From Dinoroseobacter sp039192165 (GTDB taxonomy: Bacteria; Pseudomonadota; Alphaproteobacteria; Rhodobacterales; Rhodobacteraceae), in assembly GCA_039192165.1 (NCBI GenBank), contig JBCCXD010000002.1, forward strand, positions 310,001 through 374,000: a DNA stretch of 64,000 nucleotides. Direction: 5' to 3'. The position numbers were made by a program, and so were the translations under genes. Shown here piece after piece: positions 8,570-18,658 of this stretch (positions are counted from its first letter, which is position 1; every line of letters starts with the position of its first letter). Under the pieces are notes generated by a model. It saw nothing but the letters and a program-made list of their open reading frames with translations, ran no database searches and had not been told where the DNA came from.

Positions 8570-10488
8570 GGCAACACGTCAAACGGCATCGCATAAACAA
8601 GCTCACCGTCTGGAGCTCCTTCGTAGAGAGCAGTCCAGACCGTCGGATCGAATAACCATTTCCGGTACTGCACCAGCTTTTGTCGCATACCATCGATCAC
8701 CGACCGCCGGAGCATCGCAGACTGGCCCCAACGGTCTTCGGTCATCTGCAAGAGCTGGCTTTGGTAGGGCAGCCTTTCAAGATACTCCAAAGCACCGCCC
8801 AAGGTTTCTGAATCAGGATTTACCAGCCTGTCAGGATTCTGGGCCATATCAGCGACCACCCCGCGCACTTGCCCGAAAAAGGTATAGGCGTCCTGCGTAT
8901 CGCGGGATTGCTCACCCAAGCGCACCAAATTGTCGAGCAGTTCAGCCATCGTCGCCAGTTCGTTTTTAGTGACCAGCAAGCGCGGCTCAATCACCGTTTC
9001 ACGAGGGGCCTCCACCGCCTTATCGGACACCCATCCTTCAATGACTGCAGGTGCCTGCGTGCCGCGCGTGGACCCGAGATAGGCAAGGCGCATGGCACGA
9101 CCGAGGGCGACAAGATCCTCATCCACTTCTGTGTCTGCAAGAACAGTCTCTTCCCCTCTCGCAATACGCACATGGTCGATTAGTGCTGTAACCAGACGCT
9201 GCGCAGTTGCGGAGAAAGCCTCCTCAGAACCGCCCTCAATAGGAAAGTAGAATTCTCGCTCGGCGAAATTTGACAGTGTCCGGTAACGGCTTGCGGCGTA
9301 GGCATGGTTGCCGTTGGCCCCGGCCGGGGTCTTCAGATGGAGCGTCATGACCACTATGTTGCGGCCCTCAGCATCTGCCTGCAATTCGGCCACTCCAATC
9401 TCTGACCGCGCATTCGGATCCCGCGGGTCCTTCGGGCCTGCATCGGTCACAAGTATTACGTACCGAGCATCAATTGGGTCTCCGGCCTGCAGTTGCTCCC
9501 AGTCAATCCCGTCTATTGCATCTTCGACGCCCGCAAGACTGTCCTCGTTGAACCCCGGAGAGTTAGCGCGCGCAACCTGCGAAGCCGAAGCGATGGCTTC
9601 GACAACGGGCGCCTGATCTATGCGACGTGACAGGGGGATCAGCGTACGGGTTCGATACTCCAGCTCTGGTACAGCATCGGTGCTGTCGCGAAATCCAATT
9701 GCACCGAAATTCACCAATTTGCCGATTTCTGTGCCGCTAATTTCGCGCACGGTTTGTTGCAGCACCGCCTGTGTTGCGGCGATGTAAGGCTCCATCGACT
9801 GCGTCGTGTCGAGAACGAACACGATGCCGACGTCAAATTCCCCGCCCGTTCCTTTTTTCTGTGGGCTCTCCGGGACCTCGGCCCTTTTCGGCACCGAGGC
9901 TACCTTCATAAGCAAGACATCCTCGTAATTTACCGGATGCAAATCCTCAACAAAGTCGAGAATGGGCATTAGGTATAGTTCCTCTCGAATGTTAACGAAT
10001 TCCTCGGGTTCGATTGCGACAACACCCTCGGCGCCCTCAATGATCCCGGCATCAGCCTGAGCAAGCAGACGTTCCTGGACTTGCAACTGAGCTTCGTGCC
10101 CCAGCAGCCACCGCAACTGGTCTTCACTGTCGAAAAAGAACTGTCTTTGCCGTCCAGCCCGGTTGGTGAACGCTCCCACGATGTTCTGGTTCCAGTTGAC
10201 GGCTTCGAGGGCGCTGATCCAGCCGTTTGGCCCGCCCGCATTGGTATTGCCGACGGCAAGCCAGTCGTTCTGACGCTGGTAGACATAAAGAGGTTGGAAT
10301 GCGGACAGCTCTGCCGCTACAGGACCGTCGGGGGCCATGCGTAGAAGTGCCCCCGGTTTGGTGACTACGCGCTGAAACACGGTTTGCGTGCCTTCGAGCA
10401 GCAAAGGACGCTGCGCCTGACTGTGCGCGTCAATCGACCCAGCGAACAGAAAAACAATCGCAAACAGGAGATGTAGAATACGCGGCAC
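8566..10488 (-). CDS. secreted SH3-like / von Willebrand factor A protein (PpkA-vWA-like)
   Basis: 640 aa from GTG 10488, chosen because AAGGAGG lies 9 bases upstream and a clean signal peptide follows (MPRILHLLFAIVFLFAGSIDA); an upstream GTG at 10518 lacks both. Residues about 35-95 form an SH3b-like domain (VTKPGALLRMAPDG, NDWLAVG, NGWISALEAV). The vWA domain starts near 220 with MIDAS residues DTTQS (Asp227-Ser231) and VTDAG (Asp349), so metal binding looks intact. A helical C-terminal region follows. The vWA part resembles the periplasmic domain of the T6SS kinase PpkA, but no kinase domain is fused. The gene lies between the SEL1-repeat protein and the ABC transporter, coupled to the latter. 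Confidence 0.85.
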   Translation of the reverse strand: MPRILHLLFAIVFLFAGSIDAHSQAQRPLLLEGTQTVFQRVVTKPGALLRMAPDGPVAAELSAFQPLYVYQRQNDWLAVGNTNAGGPNGWISALEAVNWNQNIVGAFTNRAGRQRQFFFDSEDQLRWLLGHEAQLQVQERLLAQADAGIIEGAEGVVAIEPEEFVNIREELYLMPILDFVEDLHPVNYEDVLLMKVASVPKRAEVPESPQKKGTGGEFDVGIVFVLDTTQSMEPYIAATQAVLQQTVREISGTEIGKLVNFGAIGFRDSTDAVPELEYRTRTLIPLSRRIDQAPVVEAIASASQVARANSPGFNEDSLAGVEDAIDGIDWEQLQAGDPIDARYVILVTDAGPKDPRDPNARSEIGVAELQADAEGRNIVVMTLHLKTPAGANGNHAYAASRYRTLSNFAEREFYFPIEGGSEEAFSATAQRLVTALIDHVRIARGEETVLADTEVDEDLVALGRAMRLAYLGSTRGTQAPAVIEGWVSDKAVEAPRETVIEPRLLVTKNELATMAELLDNLVRLGEQSRDTQDAYTFFGQVRGVVADMAQNPDRLVNPDSETLGGALEYLERLPYQSQLLQMTEDRWGQSAMLRRSVIDGMRQKLVQYRKWLFDPTVWTALYEGAPDGELVYAMPFDVLP

Positions 10489-10507
10489 GATTTTAGGCCT
10501 CCTTATT

Positions 10508-11560
10508 CTATTCTGCACAGTAGTCTTCCAACGCCCCGAGACTCAGCGTGTCGTTTCGCAGCATTAGCGATCGGCACACGCCAGCCAGCAACGCTTGTGC
10601 CTCTGTCGATCCGGCACTGCTTGCGCGAGAATAGTACTCTGCCGCGCGAGCCGGATTGTCACCAAAGGTCAGACCTATCTGTTCTTCGATAACGGGATCG
10701 GTTTGTCCGGTATCGTAAAGTGTTCCGAAGAAAGCCAGCGCGGCGGCGTCCCCTTCGGCCACGGCTTCTTCAATAAGACCAAGCGCCGCGTCAGGGCCCA
10801 GGGACCCACCGCAATTCCTTAACGCACCGGTCAGCGCTTCAAAACTCTCGTTAGCGACGGCGGCCAATTCAGCGTCTGAGCATGGATCGGGTGCTGCAGC
10901 AACTGCTGGTGGGTTTTCAGTCACAGGTGCTACGGGCTCGACAACGGGTTCAGCGGGCTGATCGCTGTCCTGAAAAAGAAAGTAAGCGAGTCCTGCAAAC
11001 GCCAAGACTCCAGCCAAAGCCCATAACGCCAAGGATTTTGAGCGGCCGCCGGGTGCTTCTTTCACCGTCGCTTCGAGCGGTGTCGGATCGTTGCTTTCTT
11101 CAACTTCCTCTGGCTCTGGAGCTTCCTTCGGCACTTGTGCCTCGGGTTCCGGGGACGGATCCTTCATCTTAATTGGCGCGGCAGGTGTTGCAGCATCCGG
11201 ACCAGAGCCAACCTTGATAGCGTTGTCCGACGTCGCGGCTTTGGGTGCGTGTACGATGTCGTCTGGCCAACTGATCTCTGCGACCACCGAGCCGATTGTG
11301 AGCCGTAGGGCCGCAAACTCTTCGATCTGGTCAACGATCTCAGGACCGATGACTAAAGAGGCCTCTTGGGCGGAAATCTCCACCGGATACGGCCCAAAGA
11401 CATGCTTCTCGGGCTGCCATCCCTTCGCGCCCAGAAACCGTTCATTATAAAGATCAAACACCTCAAGTGATGCACTTTCCGAGGTGAGGGCAGCGCTTTC
11501 GAAAGTAAGTACCGCAAAGCCGCCGCGAGGGTGCTTGGGGTCGGGCCGAACGCTGATCAT
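10508..11560 (-). CDS. single-pass membrane protein with SEL1/TPR-like periplasmic repeats
   Basis: 350 aa. Cytosolic N-domain (1-105, beta-rich: RGGFAVLTFESAALTSES, LRLTIGSVVAEISWPDD), an acidic proline-rich linker (108-172), one membrane helix (about 177-196), another Pro/Val linker, then a C-terminal domain (about 218-350) with SEL1-like helical repeats (GDAAALAFFGTLYDTGQ, NPARAAEYYSRASSAGSTEAQAL). Its start overlaps the srfC stop by 4 bp. The cytosol-linker-helix-periplasm plan suits a bridge between SrfB/SrfC inside and the vWA/FGE proteins outside (inference). Confidence 0.8.
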   Translation of the reverse strand: MISVRPDPKHPRGGFAVLTFESAALTSESASLEVFDLYNERFLGAKGWQPEKHVFGPYPVEISAQEASLVIGPEIVDQIEEFAALRLTIGSVVAEISWPDDIVHAPKAATSDNAIKVGSGPDAATPAAPIKMKDPSPEPEAQVPKEAPEPEEVEESNDPTPLEATVKEAPGGRSKSLALWALAGVLAFAGLAYFLFQDSDQPAEPVVEPVAPVTENPPAVAAAPDPCSDAELAAVANESFEALTGALRNCGGSLGPDAALGLIEEAVAEGDAAALAFFGTLYDTGQTDPVIEEQIGLTFGDNPARAAEYYSRASSAGSTEAQALLAGVCRSLMLRNDTLSLGALEDYCAE

Positions 11561-14238
11561 GCCGTGTCCCCGACTGCGTCACCAGCCAAACCGCGCAGGA
11601 TGCGTCCAAGGTTCCGGTTTTGCTCCTGATTGATCTCGCCAGCGTCGGTGTCCCCTGCGTTGCCAACAAACAGGGTCTCGAGCATATAAACCCAGTCAGT
11701 CCAGGTCTCTTCTGCCGACGCGCGCGGAGATTCTGGCAGGCCGTCAAGTTTGTCCGGCGCGGGTATTGGCGTGAAAGCGTATCGTATCGATCCATCCGGC
11801 GTTTCGATCCGCGGGCGCGCGTCTTCGAGCAGTCTTTGGGCGCCAAGTTCACATACGAAGTGATTGATGGCCTCGGCACATACAATGGCGGCGGGCGCGG
11901 CTTGCTGATCCACAGTGTTGCCATAAGCGATGGCACGCAGTTCCTCGAGCATAGCGTCGCGGACGCCAGTGCGCCGCAGCCCATGCACCAGTTCTGCCAC
12001 AAGGCTCGAAGCGGCCTCCGGCGTGAGTGCGAGCGTTTCGAGCAACCGCTCATCCTCGCGAAAGAAATTCAGACCCTCGACCCAAAGCTCAATCGCCGTG
12101 TCAGCTTGAAACTGTTCCGGCGTCATCGTGCGTATCTTCGGCGTCGTTGCAGCTGGCACGTCTTCGACAACATCTTGCACTGCAGGGGAAGGTCCAGGTC
12201 GTCCAGGACGGCCCGGGCGTGACAAGCTTTTGGGACCAGCTGAGATCGCCGGTCTGTCCATAACCGAACTCACCGCGCTCGAGATTCGGATCGAGCTCGG
12301 CACCCGCGAAAGCCTGTCCTGTACAACATCCTGCTCGACGCAGAGCGCCGAAAGGAAAGCCCCGAATCTGTGGTTCTGTAGCGTATTTTCCAGGCAATCT
12401 ATAATCTCGTAGGCTGCCTTCTTCTTTTCTGCCTCTCGCTGTTCGAAATCGTCCGAAACATAGAAGCCTGTTAGCTCAAGCTCCATATCGCGCGCGATTT
12501 TCTCGGTCTGCGAACTGATCTGTCTATACTTGCTAAAGGGTTTGCATACTTCGGTCAGTTGCGCCGTCAGGTAACCGACACCGCCGTCATTCAGCTTCAG
12601 CGCGGCGTCCCATGCGACCTCGGGGTCTTTGAAATGGCGTTGCACGGACGTCGCTTCGAGACACCCTGCCTTGAGCTCTTCGACGCGCGCCTTTTTTTCC
12701 GCCCGAATGGCCACTTCCCGCTGGTTTTCGTCGTACTCGAGTAGCCCTTCGACAAAATAGTTCGGATTGCGCAGCCAGTAGCAATTCTGAAACGGTGTAT
12801 TGGGTGTCCATTGGTTTACCCAACTGTCGTCAATTTTACCGCCGAACCCGTCCAAAAGGCTCGCTTTCATGCGCAGCTGGAAGCGCGAAGACTCGCCGCC
12901 GCCCGCGGCGCTTTCGCCAAGATGCTTGTCGAACTTCGTCATTACAAAGAACAGAATACAGTCGGTTTCGGCTCTTTGTTGAGGGCGCGCACCATGCGTC
13001 AGCGCAATCCAATTTTCGACCAGCCCGGGCAAATCGAGTGTGTCCATATTGCTATCCGGTACACAGAGTAGCATCGACGTTATTTCTTGATTTTCTACGT
13101 ATCGATCAAAAAGATAGGCCACTTTTCCACGCAAAAGCAGCTGGCTGACCGTTTCTTCAGGTTTTGCGAGAGTCTTAGACAAGGGCTGTTCAAATCGGTT
13201 TCGCGCACCGGGAAAGTCCAACAGATCCGTTTCCGCAAAGAGCGGGCTCGGCTGTGTTTCCATGGGAAACACCAGTTCTGCGGCCAGGGCGCAGACAACC
13301 GAACGCGGAACATCGACCTCTCTGCCATCCGGCGTACGCAACCTCAGCAAATCCGTATCGCCGCCTCCGAACAATCCATGGAGGGTTTTCACATCGATTA
13401 TCGAGGTTTCGCGGGGGGTCAGCGCGTCCAGACCGGCAAACACCTCTTGCGCGTGGCCGACCTTTTGAAGGGCTTCGGCAAGTTGCAGGTAGAGCGCGGT
13501 CAAAGGTTCATGGCCACCCCAAAGGATCGATAGAAATTTCGCACGATCGGCAACCGCCATCTTGGGCGCCATTTCTGCAGCTTCCTCCCAAAAGGTGCGC
13601 AGTGCTGCAGCGTAGGCGGCCTTGACGAAGGTGGTGGCAAAATAGTCCCCGATCTCGTAGATCTCATCCTCGGACAGCCCGGGCACAGGCGCACTCCCGA
13701 CCCGTCCCCGGAAAGCATCAAAATGGGACGCAAGGTCCTCTGGTTCTGGCGTGGGCTCTGATTGATCGCCGTCATTAAAGAACGAATTGGCAATTGTGCG
13801 TGCCAGGTCTGCCTCGGACAGCAGCTGCAGCTTGATCGGAAAACCCTCTGGGGTTGGCTCCTTAGACATTGTGAAGCGCGTTACCAGTCCGGTGGATTCG
13901 CCCTCTCCCTCTGGGTTGATCTCGCGAATGTAATCGAGTTTTCCCCCTGGGCCGTTAAAATCAGCGACGAGGCGTCCGTCTGCCGGGCGGGCCAGGACCG
14001 AGACAAGAAACGATTTGCCGGCTTGCGAGGGACCAAAAACGCTCACTGACATGCGTGTGCGCGCCGAATTTGCCAGCTTGTTCGCGCGGCGCCGGGATTT
14101 CCGCATCAGTTGCGTGAGCGTCTTTGCGCGTCGGTCCACCATCTCGGCATTTTCAGGATCACTGATCCAGTCCAGTGCGTCATGCGAAAGCTCGGCGACC
14201 TTCAAGCAGCGATCTGCGAGGGAATTTGCATCAGCCAT
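11557..14238 (-). CDS. srfC: SrfC-family dynamin-like GTPase
   Basis: 893 aa, similar to SrfC-family 'virulence effector' proteins. P-loop GPSQAGKS at 69-76, a DFPG motif at 341-344 in the G3/Walker B position, and TKFD at 434-437 as a G4-like motif, so it should bind GTP or ATP as a large soluble GTPase. Helical stretches flank the G domain (1-65 and much of 480-890). A Pro/Arg/Gly-rich linker (about 655-690) separates a C-terminal helical region. No signal peptide or membrane helix: cytosolic. It lies 17 bp after srfB. The Srf names come from Salmonella SsrB-regulated genes; biochemical function is not established, and the virulence label should not be carried over. Confidence 0.88.
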   Translation of the reverse strand: MADANSLADRCLKVAELSHDALDWISDPENAEMVDRRAKTLTQLMRKSRRRANKLANSARTRMSVSVFGPSQAGKSFLVSVLARPADGRLVADFNGPGGKLDYIREINPEGEGESTGLVTRFTMSKEPTPEGFPIKLQLLSEADLARTIANSFFNDGDQSEPTPEPEDLASHFDAFRGRVGSAPVPGLSEDEIYEIGDYFATTFVKAAYAAALRTFWEEAAEMAPKMAVADRAKFLSILWGGHEPLTALYLQLAEALQKVGHAQEVFAGLDALTPRETSIIDVKTLHGLFGGGDTDLLRLRTPDGREVDVPRSVVCALAAELVFPMETQPSPLFAETDLLDFPGARNRFEQPLSKTLAKPEETVSQLLLRGKVAYLFDRYVENQEITSMLLCVPDSNMDTLDLPGLVENWIALTHGARPQQRAETDCILFFVMTKFDKHLGESAAGGGESSRFQLRMKASLLDGFGGKIDDSWVNQWTPNTPFQNCYWLRNPNYFVEGLLEYDENQREVAIRAEKKARVEELKAGCLEATSVQRHFKDPEVAWDAALKLNDGGVGYLTAQLTEVCKPFSKYRQISSQTEKIARDMELELTGFYVSDDFEQREAEKKKAAYEIIDCLENTLQNHRFGAFLSALCVEQDVVQDRLSRVPSSIRISSAVSSVMDRPAISAGPKSLSRPGRPGRPGPSPAVQDVVEDVPAATTPKIRTMTPEQFQADTAIELWVEGLNFFREDERLLETLALTPEAASSLVAELVHGLRRTGVRDAMLEELRAIAYGNTVDQQAAPAAIVCAEAINHFVCELGAQRLLEDARPRIETPDGSIRYAFTPIPAPDKLDGLPESPRASAEETWTDWVYMLETLFVGNAGDTDAGEINQEQNRNLGRILRGLAGDAVGDTA

Positions 14239-14255
14239 CTATACGTTCCCCCCGC

Positions 14256-17200
14256 TCATATCCGAAAAACGCCGGTGTCGAGCCAGTATTCGTCTTCGAA
14301 ACCAAGCGTATGAAGTGAAAGGATCACGTCCTCGTTTTTCATCATAGTGCCTTCGGCATCTTCGACCGCATCCACGCGGAAGACTTCTCGCACCCGCTCG
14401 CGACGCAGTTTGCCCAAAGACGTTTCAACATCGTCCACATCGTCATCTTCGCGCACAAGCTCCACCTTAATAGGTTTCTTGCGCCCTTCGATCGACGAAT
14501 TCGCGAAATCAAGTCGATAGAGAGGAGTTGTGGTCCAACGCTCCAGCGGCAATTGGCGGGAGCCGATGAACACGGGCGAGTACATCTTCACAACTGCAAT
14601 CGGATCCTGTGCAGTTTTCTTGGCATCCAGATCAATGTCCGAGAACAGAATACGGTGCTCAGGGATCTGGCCATTGGTATCCATCTCGCCGACAAATCGC
14701 GCCGTTGACTTCATCTGGAATGCGCCGGTCGTAACTTTGAAATTGGGTATCCGGCTTTCGGACAACGCGATCAGCATGCCTCCAACAGCGACGGTCGATT
14801 TCGGATCGCCCACGCGTTGCGAAACGGGATCGCGGAAGGGATACCAGTTCCCGGTTTTATATCGATGCATCGAGATCAATCTGTGCGGTGGAACGACCAA
14901 CATCTCTTCGACAATCGAGCGGACAGCGGGCAGGCGGGACGGCCGTCCTGTCAGAAGCACCACGTCACACCCAAGATGGTCGATGACTTCACACATGTTG
15001 CCGAGCACTTTCTGAAAAACTTCGCGTGCAATGGCGTCCAGATCTTCGCGACTGACGGTCAAGTTGAGATCAGCAAGGCGCCAACCCTGCGCGCCAAGCT
15101 GGGCCGCAGACCTCTCGAGATACTCGAGAATCTCGTCGGTAACCTTAGGCTTGGGCTGCGGCGTCTCGTCGTCCGCAGTCTCTGCACCAGCTTCCTGCTC
15201 AGCATCAGCTGTTGGCGTCGGCGCAAGGCCCAGAACATCGGCCGCCTGCACCTCTATCCTGTCCGCTTCGTCCACGCTCTCGCACAAGGACAAAATTGCC
15301 TCAGCAAGTGGTACCAGAACCCGAAGGGAAAACTGGCGCCGTCGCTGCACGGTCTGTTGTTCCTGGCCACCGATGTCACCTCCGAACAATTCACGCATAC
15401 GTTCGGCTACGAATTTTCCTCCCGCCTCAGTGATGGAGTCTTGAAGTCGCGGAAGCAGAACCGCGCTGATAACGCGGTGTACGAGATCGTCGCCCGCAAC
15501 GCGGAAGCCTTCGCGGAACGTTTGACTGGGATGCAAAACCTTGTTGTCTTCGCCCTGGTAGGTCGTGATCATAAGATCCGTTGTCCCGCCCCCGACATCG
15601 ATACAGGCCAGTCGAAGCGATGGGGCGGTACCGACTGCGGTGCCCGGTCGTTGTTTTCCCTTCAGTTGCAAGAAGGTATCGATCCTACCGTCGAATTTCT
15701 GGGTCAATTCCGAATAGAGATAGACCAGTTGGGTGCAGCTCGCCTCGTCCCAATCGACCAGCAGTTCCGGTTTATTTTCCACCGCAATTGTGCTTGAGCC
15801 GTCGACGATCCCCAACATCTCCTTAACAAGGATCATTGCGCCTTGAACACGGGACCGGATCATAGCCTGTTCCTGCACAGAGGTCGCCGTTGGCAAGCTG
15901 AGAATTACGCGGTTCAAAAGCCGTGGCAGGTCAGATTGCGGACGGCGCGACCTTGAGGCCGGATCATTTATCTGGATCATGGCGTGGGCAATGACCTCGG
16001 CCAGCATAAATCCAAACAGCGAGGAACGCGAAAACCTTGGCCGGATCGCCGGCGTCATGGGCGTGCTCTTCCGCGGTTTGCGTAGCTTGTCGCTGATTTC
16101 CCGCTTTATTTGAGCCAGCACGTCTCCCGCCTCGTTCAAATTGCGCATGGCGGCCCGTACTGGGCGCGGCAAGTTGTTGGGATCGAAATGGTTGTGAAAC
16201 CGCCAATCCTGCAAAACAGCGGCTTCGTCCCAAAGATAGCGCTTGGGCGACGACAGGCCTGAAGCGGTTTCCGTGCCTTCCTCCGCCTGAACAAGGCGCA
16301 TCGCCTCGGGCCCCATGCGAACGAAGCTGGGCCACATGAAAGCGTTCCGACGTCCAGACCGCGACGCGTAGCGTTCATCTCCGAAACGCAAATCCGAAAA
16401 CTCGACCCGGCTCTCAAATAATCCCGAGTAATGGAATTCGGGGCGCGAAAGATCTCTGATTTCCAACGGGAATGACCTGGCGAGATCCACGCGAGTGTCA
16501 CCTGGAAACCTTTCGATCAAGATGCCGCAAGTGCGCGAATTGCCGATGTCGAGAACAAGATCGACTTCGACAGGTGTGACCGCGTCGCGCTGTGCCACAG
16601 TATTGGCAAAGCGCATCTTTGGCGGTGCAACAGCTTTTTGGATCAGCTTCAAATAAGACAAATAGCGCGCCCAATGCTCAAACATGTAGGGCAAGTTCTC
16701 TTCCGAGATGGCGCGACCTGGACGTTCCGCTCGCTTAAACTCCAAAAACATCTCTTTCAGCCAGTCCGAGACCCACAATTGCAGATCCAGGGCATTGCCA
16801 TCTTCATCTGCTTCGAGGCGTTGCAGAAACCAGCTCATAGCTGCGGGATCCGACACCAGGCGGAATTCCCGGGGTTTTTCGCTGTCCGCGCGTTCCGGAG
16901 CAACGTAGTGGTGGCTCTGATCCTGGTCCGTCAGGGCAGTATCGAGCGCCAGTTGTACCCTGTGCGTATGACCTGTGTCTGGGTCCGGTTCAGGCAACTC
17001 GACTGTTCGCATCCGTGCCCAGCTGGACGGTCCGGCGTCGTAGACTTCTTCACCAGCTGCACCACGCTGGTTCTTTAGCCTGAGCACAGGAACCGGAACC
17101 CATTTTTCGAGAAACGGCTCGAGCGCCGCGACGGGACGGATTGAATACTCACTGTCGTCCGAAGTCGCACCTGCAAGAACCTTGGCATCCGCTTCAGCCT

Positions 17201-17399
17201 CCCCCGAGAGAGGATAAAGCGTTCTATGCGCCTCTGTCGCCCCGGCTTCTGGCCGTTCAATAAAGCTGAAAGAACGGACATCCAGCGCATTCACATCGAA
17301 CCCGAAGTCAAGGATCTGGATTCCCGAATACGGAACCAGCGTGATCTCCTCGCCGAGATTGACCAGCTTCCGAAGCCGCCTGGCGCGGTCTTGCAGCAT
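14256..17399 (-). CDS. srfB: SrfB-family actin/Hsp70-fold ATPase
   Basis: 1047 aa. The N-terminal 270 residues are family-specific. An actin/Hsp70 nucleotide fold follows: phosphate-1 loop DIGNSRTCG (284-292), phosphate-2 loop DVGGGTTD (601-608) and adenosine loop LTGRPSRLP (816-824). A charged, Gln/Glu-rich insertion lies near 730-760. No membrane helix, so probably cytosolic. Start ATG 17399 overlaps the srfA-like stop by one base (TAATG). An actin-like ATPase next to a dynamin-like GTPase suggests a nucleotide-driven assembly beneath the membrane proteins encoded around it. Confidence 0.92.
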   Translation of the reverse strand: MLQDRARRLRKLVNLGEEITLVPYSGIQILDFGFDVNALDVRSFSFIERPEAGATEAHRTLYPLSGEAEADAKVLAGATSDDSEYSIRPVAALEPFLEKWVPVPVLRLKNQRGAAGEEVYDAGPSSWARMRTVELPEPDPDTGHTHRVQLALDTALTDQDQSHHYVAPERADSEKPREFRLVSDPAAMSWFLQRLEADEDGNALDLQLWVSDWLKEMFLEFKRAERPGRAISEENLPYMFEHWARYLSYLKLIQKAVAPPKMRFANTVAQRDAVTPVEVDLVLDIGNSRTCGILIERFPGDTRVDLARSFPLEIRDLSRPEFHYSGLFESRVEFSDLRFGDERYASRSGRRNAFMWPSFVRMGPEAMRLVQAEEGTETASGLSSPKRYLWDEAAVLQDWRFHNHFDPNNLPRPVRAAMRNLNEAGDVLAQIKREISDKLRKPRKSTPMTPAIRPRFSRSSLFGFMLAEVIAHAMIQINDPASRSRRPQSDLPRLLNRVILSLPTATSVQEQAMIRSRVQGAMILVKEMLGIVDGSSTIAVENKPELLVDWDEASCTQLVYLYSELTQKFDGRIDTFLQLKGKQRPGTAVGTAPSLRLACIDVGGGTTDLMITTYQGEDNKVLHPSQTFREGFRVAGDDLVHRVISAVLLPRLQDSITEAGGKFVAERMRELFGGDIGGQEQQTVQRRRQFSLRVLVPLAEAILSLCESVDEADRIEVQAADVLGLAPTPTADAEQEAGAETADDETPQPKPKVTDEILEYLERSAAQLGAQGWRLADLNLTVSREDLDAIAREVFQKVLGNMCEVIDHLGCDVVLLTGRPSRLPAVRSIVEEMLVVPPHRLISMHRYKTGNWYPFRDPVSQRVGDPKSTVAVGGMLIALSESRIPNFKVTTGAFQMKSTARFVGEMDTNGQIPEHRILFSDIDLDAKKTAQDPIAVVKMYSPVFIGSRQLPLERWTTTPLYRLDFANSSIEGRKKPIKVELVREDDDVDDVETSLGKLRRERVREVFRVDAVEDAEGTMMKNEDVILSLHTLGFEDEYWLDTGVFRI

Positions 17400-18649
17400 T
17401 ATTGTCCCCCAAAATTAAAGGAATGCGTCCAATCACGTGACCGACCTGAAACGATCCCGGTCAGGTTTTCAACCCCTTCGCTCGAGCGTATCTGCACGGT
17501 GAATGGCGTTTCACCGCCTCCGGTTCGTGACGCATACATGTTCACTCTGACGGTGTATGTTCCGGCAAGAGGGTCAGTAAAAAAGGTGTTCTCAACAGGC
17601 TCCGGAACCGCTTCGCCGACATTGCTGTCCACGTCGAGCTGGCCGTTGCACGCCAACCGCTGCTGATGCCACACCGTTACGCCTGCAGGACAGGTCACAT
17701 ATAGGTCCATGTCGTCGGTACTGTCCCAAGCCAGAGTGATTGTCAGGTCACCCAATTCAGCCCCTGCCTGCTCACGTCGCGCATCGATATCCGGCAACGC
17801 AGTCGGCAAGTCCTGGGCTGGGAAGGGCGGAATTCCTGCCTGTTGCATCGGATCCGGCTGGCAAGATCTGTCCAGGATGCCAAGTTTTCGTTCTAGCGCT
17901 GCAATCTGATTTTGAAGTTCTGCCGTTTTTCGGCCTTCTTCGCTGGCCTCCGACACCGCCGGGCAATTGGAGATGAAAAACGGCGTCCGAAGTCCGCATG
18001 CGGGAACCAGAAGCCACAGGATCGCGCCCAGCAACAAAGCCAAGATCAGCCAACCCAACCCAAAAAGCCACATCGGCAGGACCAGCGGTTTCGAGCTCGC
18101 GGCTCTTGACCCGGTCGCTGCGCGTGCATCGGCGTTGGTCGTGGCAGTTGGTTTGGCTGTCTTTCCTCTGTCCGGCGCCGTAAGCGTTCCCTTAACGGTT
18201 TCCTGGCGGTCCGAGACCCAAGCCCAGTTGACAAGAACCGGCTGCAGGTCACCCGTCTTTGTTTCAACCGCATAGACCCAATCGGGCCCCGGGTAATTCA
18301 AAGCGTTTGCGAGCGCCTCTCCTAAGCGCTGCTCTTCGGCAAGATCTGACGCAGAATAGGCGTCCGCTATCTCGCGAATATCACTGATCAGCTTCTCGAG
18401 CCGGTTTTGGACAGTTGATTGTTCGTTTTCATCAAGTGATGAAAAAACCCGAGCCTTCCCTTCAACGGCTGGGTACCAGTCGAAACGATCCCCAAACTGG
18501 GTGGCGACAGGTTCGGCGAACAGTGCGCTGTGCGCCTTGCTAAGTTGCGCATTCACGGTGCCGCTGATCAGTTCATAAGAGCGCTGCGGCGGGGTGCCCA
18601 GCGGGCTCAATCCCTCGATCGAACTGTTCGTGCGTAATGCGTCCGCCAT
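17399..18649 (-). CDS. srfA: SrfA-like membrane protein with DUF2135-like periplasmic domain
   Basis: 416 aa. The cytosolic SrfA-type N-domain (about 25-147) has ALFAEP at 43-48, DWYPAVEGKA at 57-66 and PVLVNWAW at 137-144. A linker and one membrane helix (about 191-215) follow. Next come the block ACGLRTPFFISNCP (217-230), a coiled coil to Cys263, and a beta-sandwich (298-414: LTITLAWDSTDDMDLYVTCP, AGTYTVRVNMY) like YfaP/DUF2135. Order srfA-srfB-srfC matches enterobacterial srfABC. The symbol rests on position plus the N-domain, not on full-length similarity. It is followed directly by srfB. Confidence 0.78.
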   Translation of the reverse strand: MADALRTNSSIEGLSPLGTPPQRSYELISGTVNAQLSKAHSALFAEPVATQFGDRFDWYPAVEGKARVFSSLDENEQSTVQNRLEKLISDIREIADAYSASDLAEEQRLGEALANALNYPGPDWVYAVETKTGDLQPVLVNWAWVSDRQETVKGTLTAPDRGKTAKPTATTNADARAATGSRAASSKPLVLPMWLFGLGWLILALLLGAILWLLVPACGLRTPFFISNCPAVSEASEEGRKTAELQNQIAALERKLGILDRSCQPDPMQQAGIPPFPAQDLPTALPDIDARREQAGAELGDLTITLAWDSTDDMDLYVTCPAGVTVWHQQRLACNGQLDVDSNVGEAVPEPVENTFFTDPLAGTYTVRVNMYASRTGGGETPFTVQIRSSEGVENLTGIVSGRSRDWTHSFNFGGQ

Positions 18650-18658
18650 CAGGCCGTT

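Noticed and set aside
11557..18649. Calling srfABC virulence effectors
   Set aside because: The name is historical; sequences show an ATPase, a GTPase and membrane anchors, not secreted toxins.
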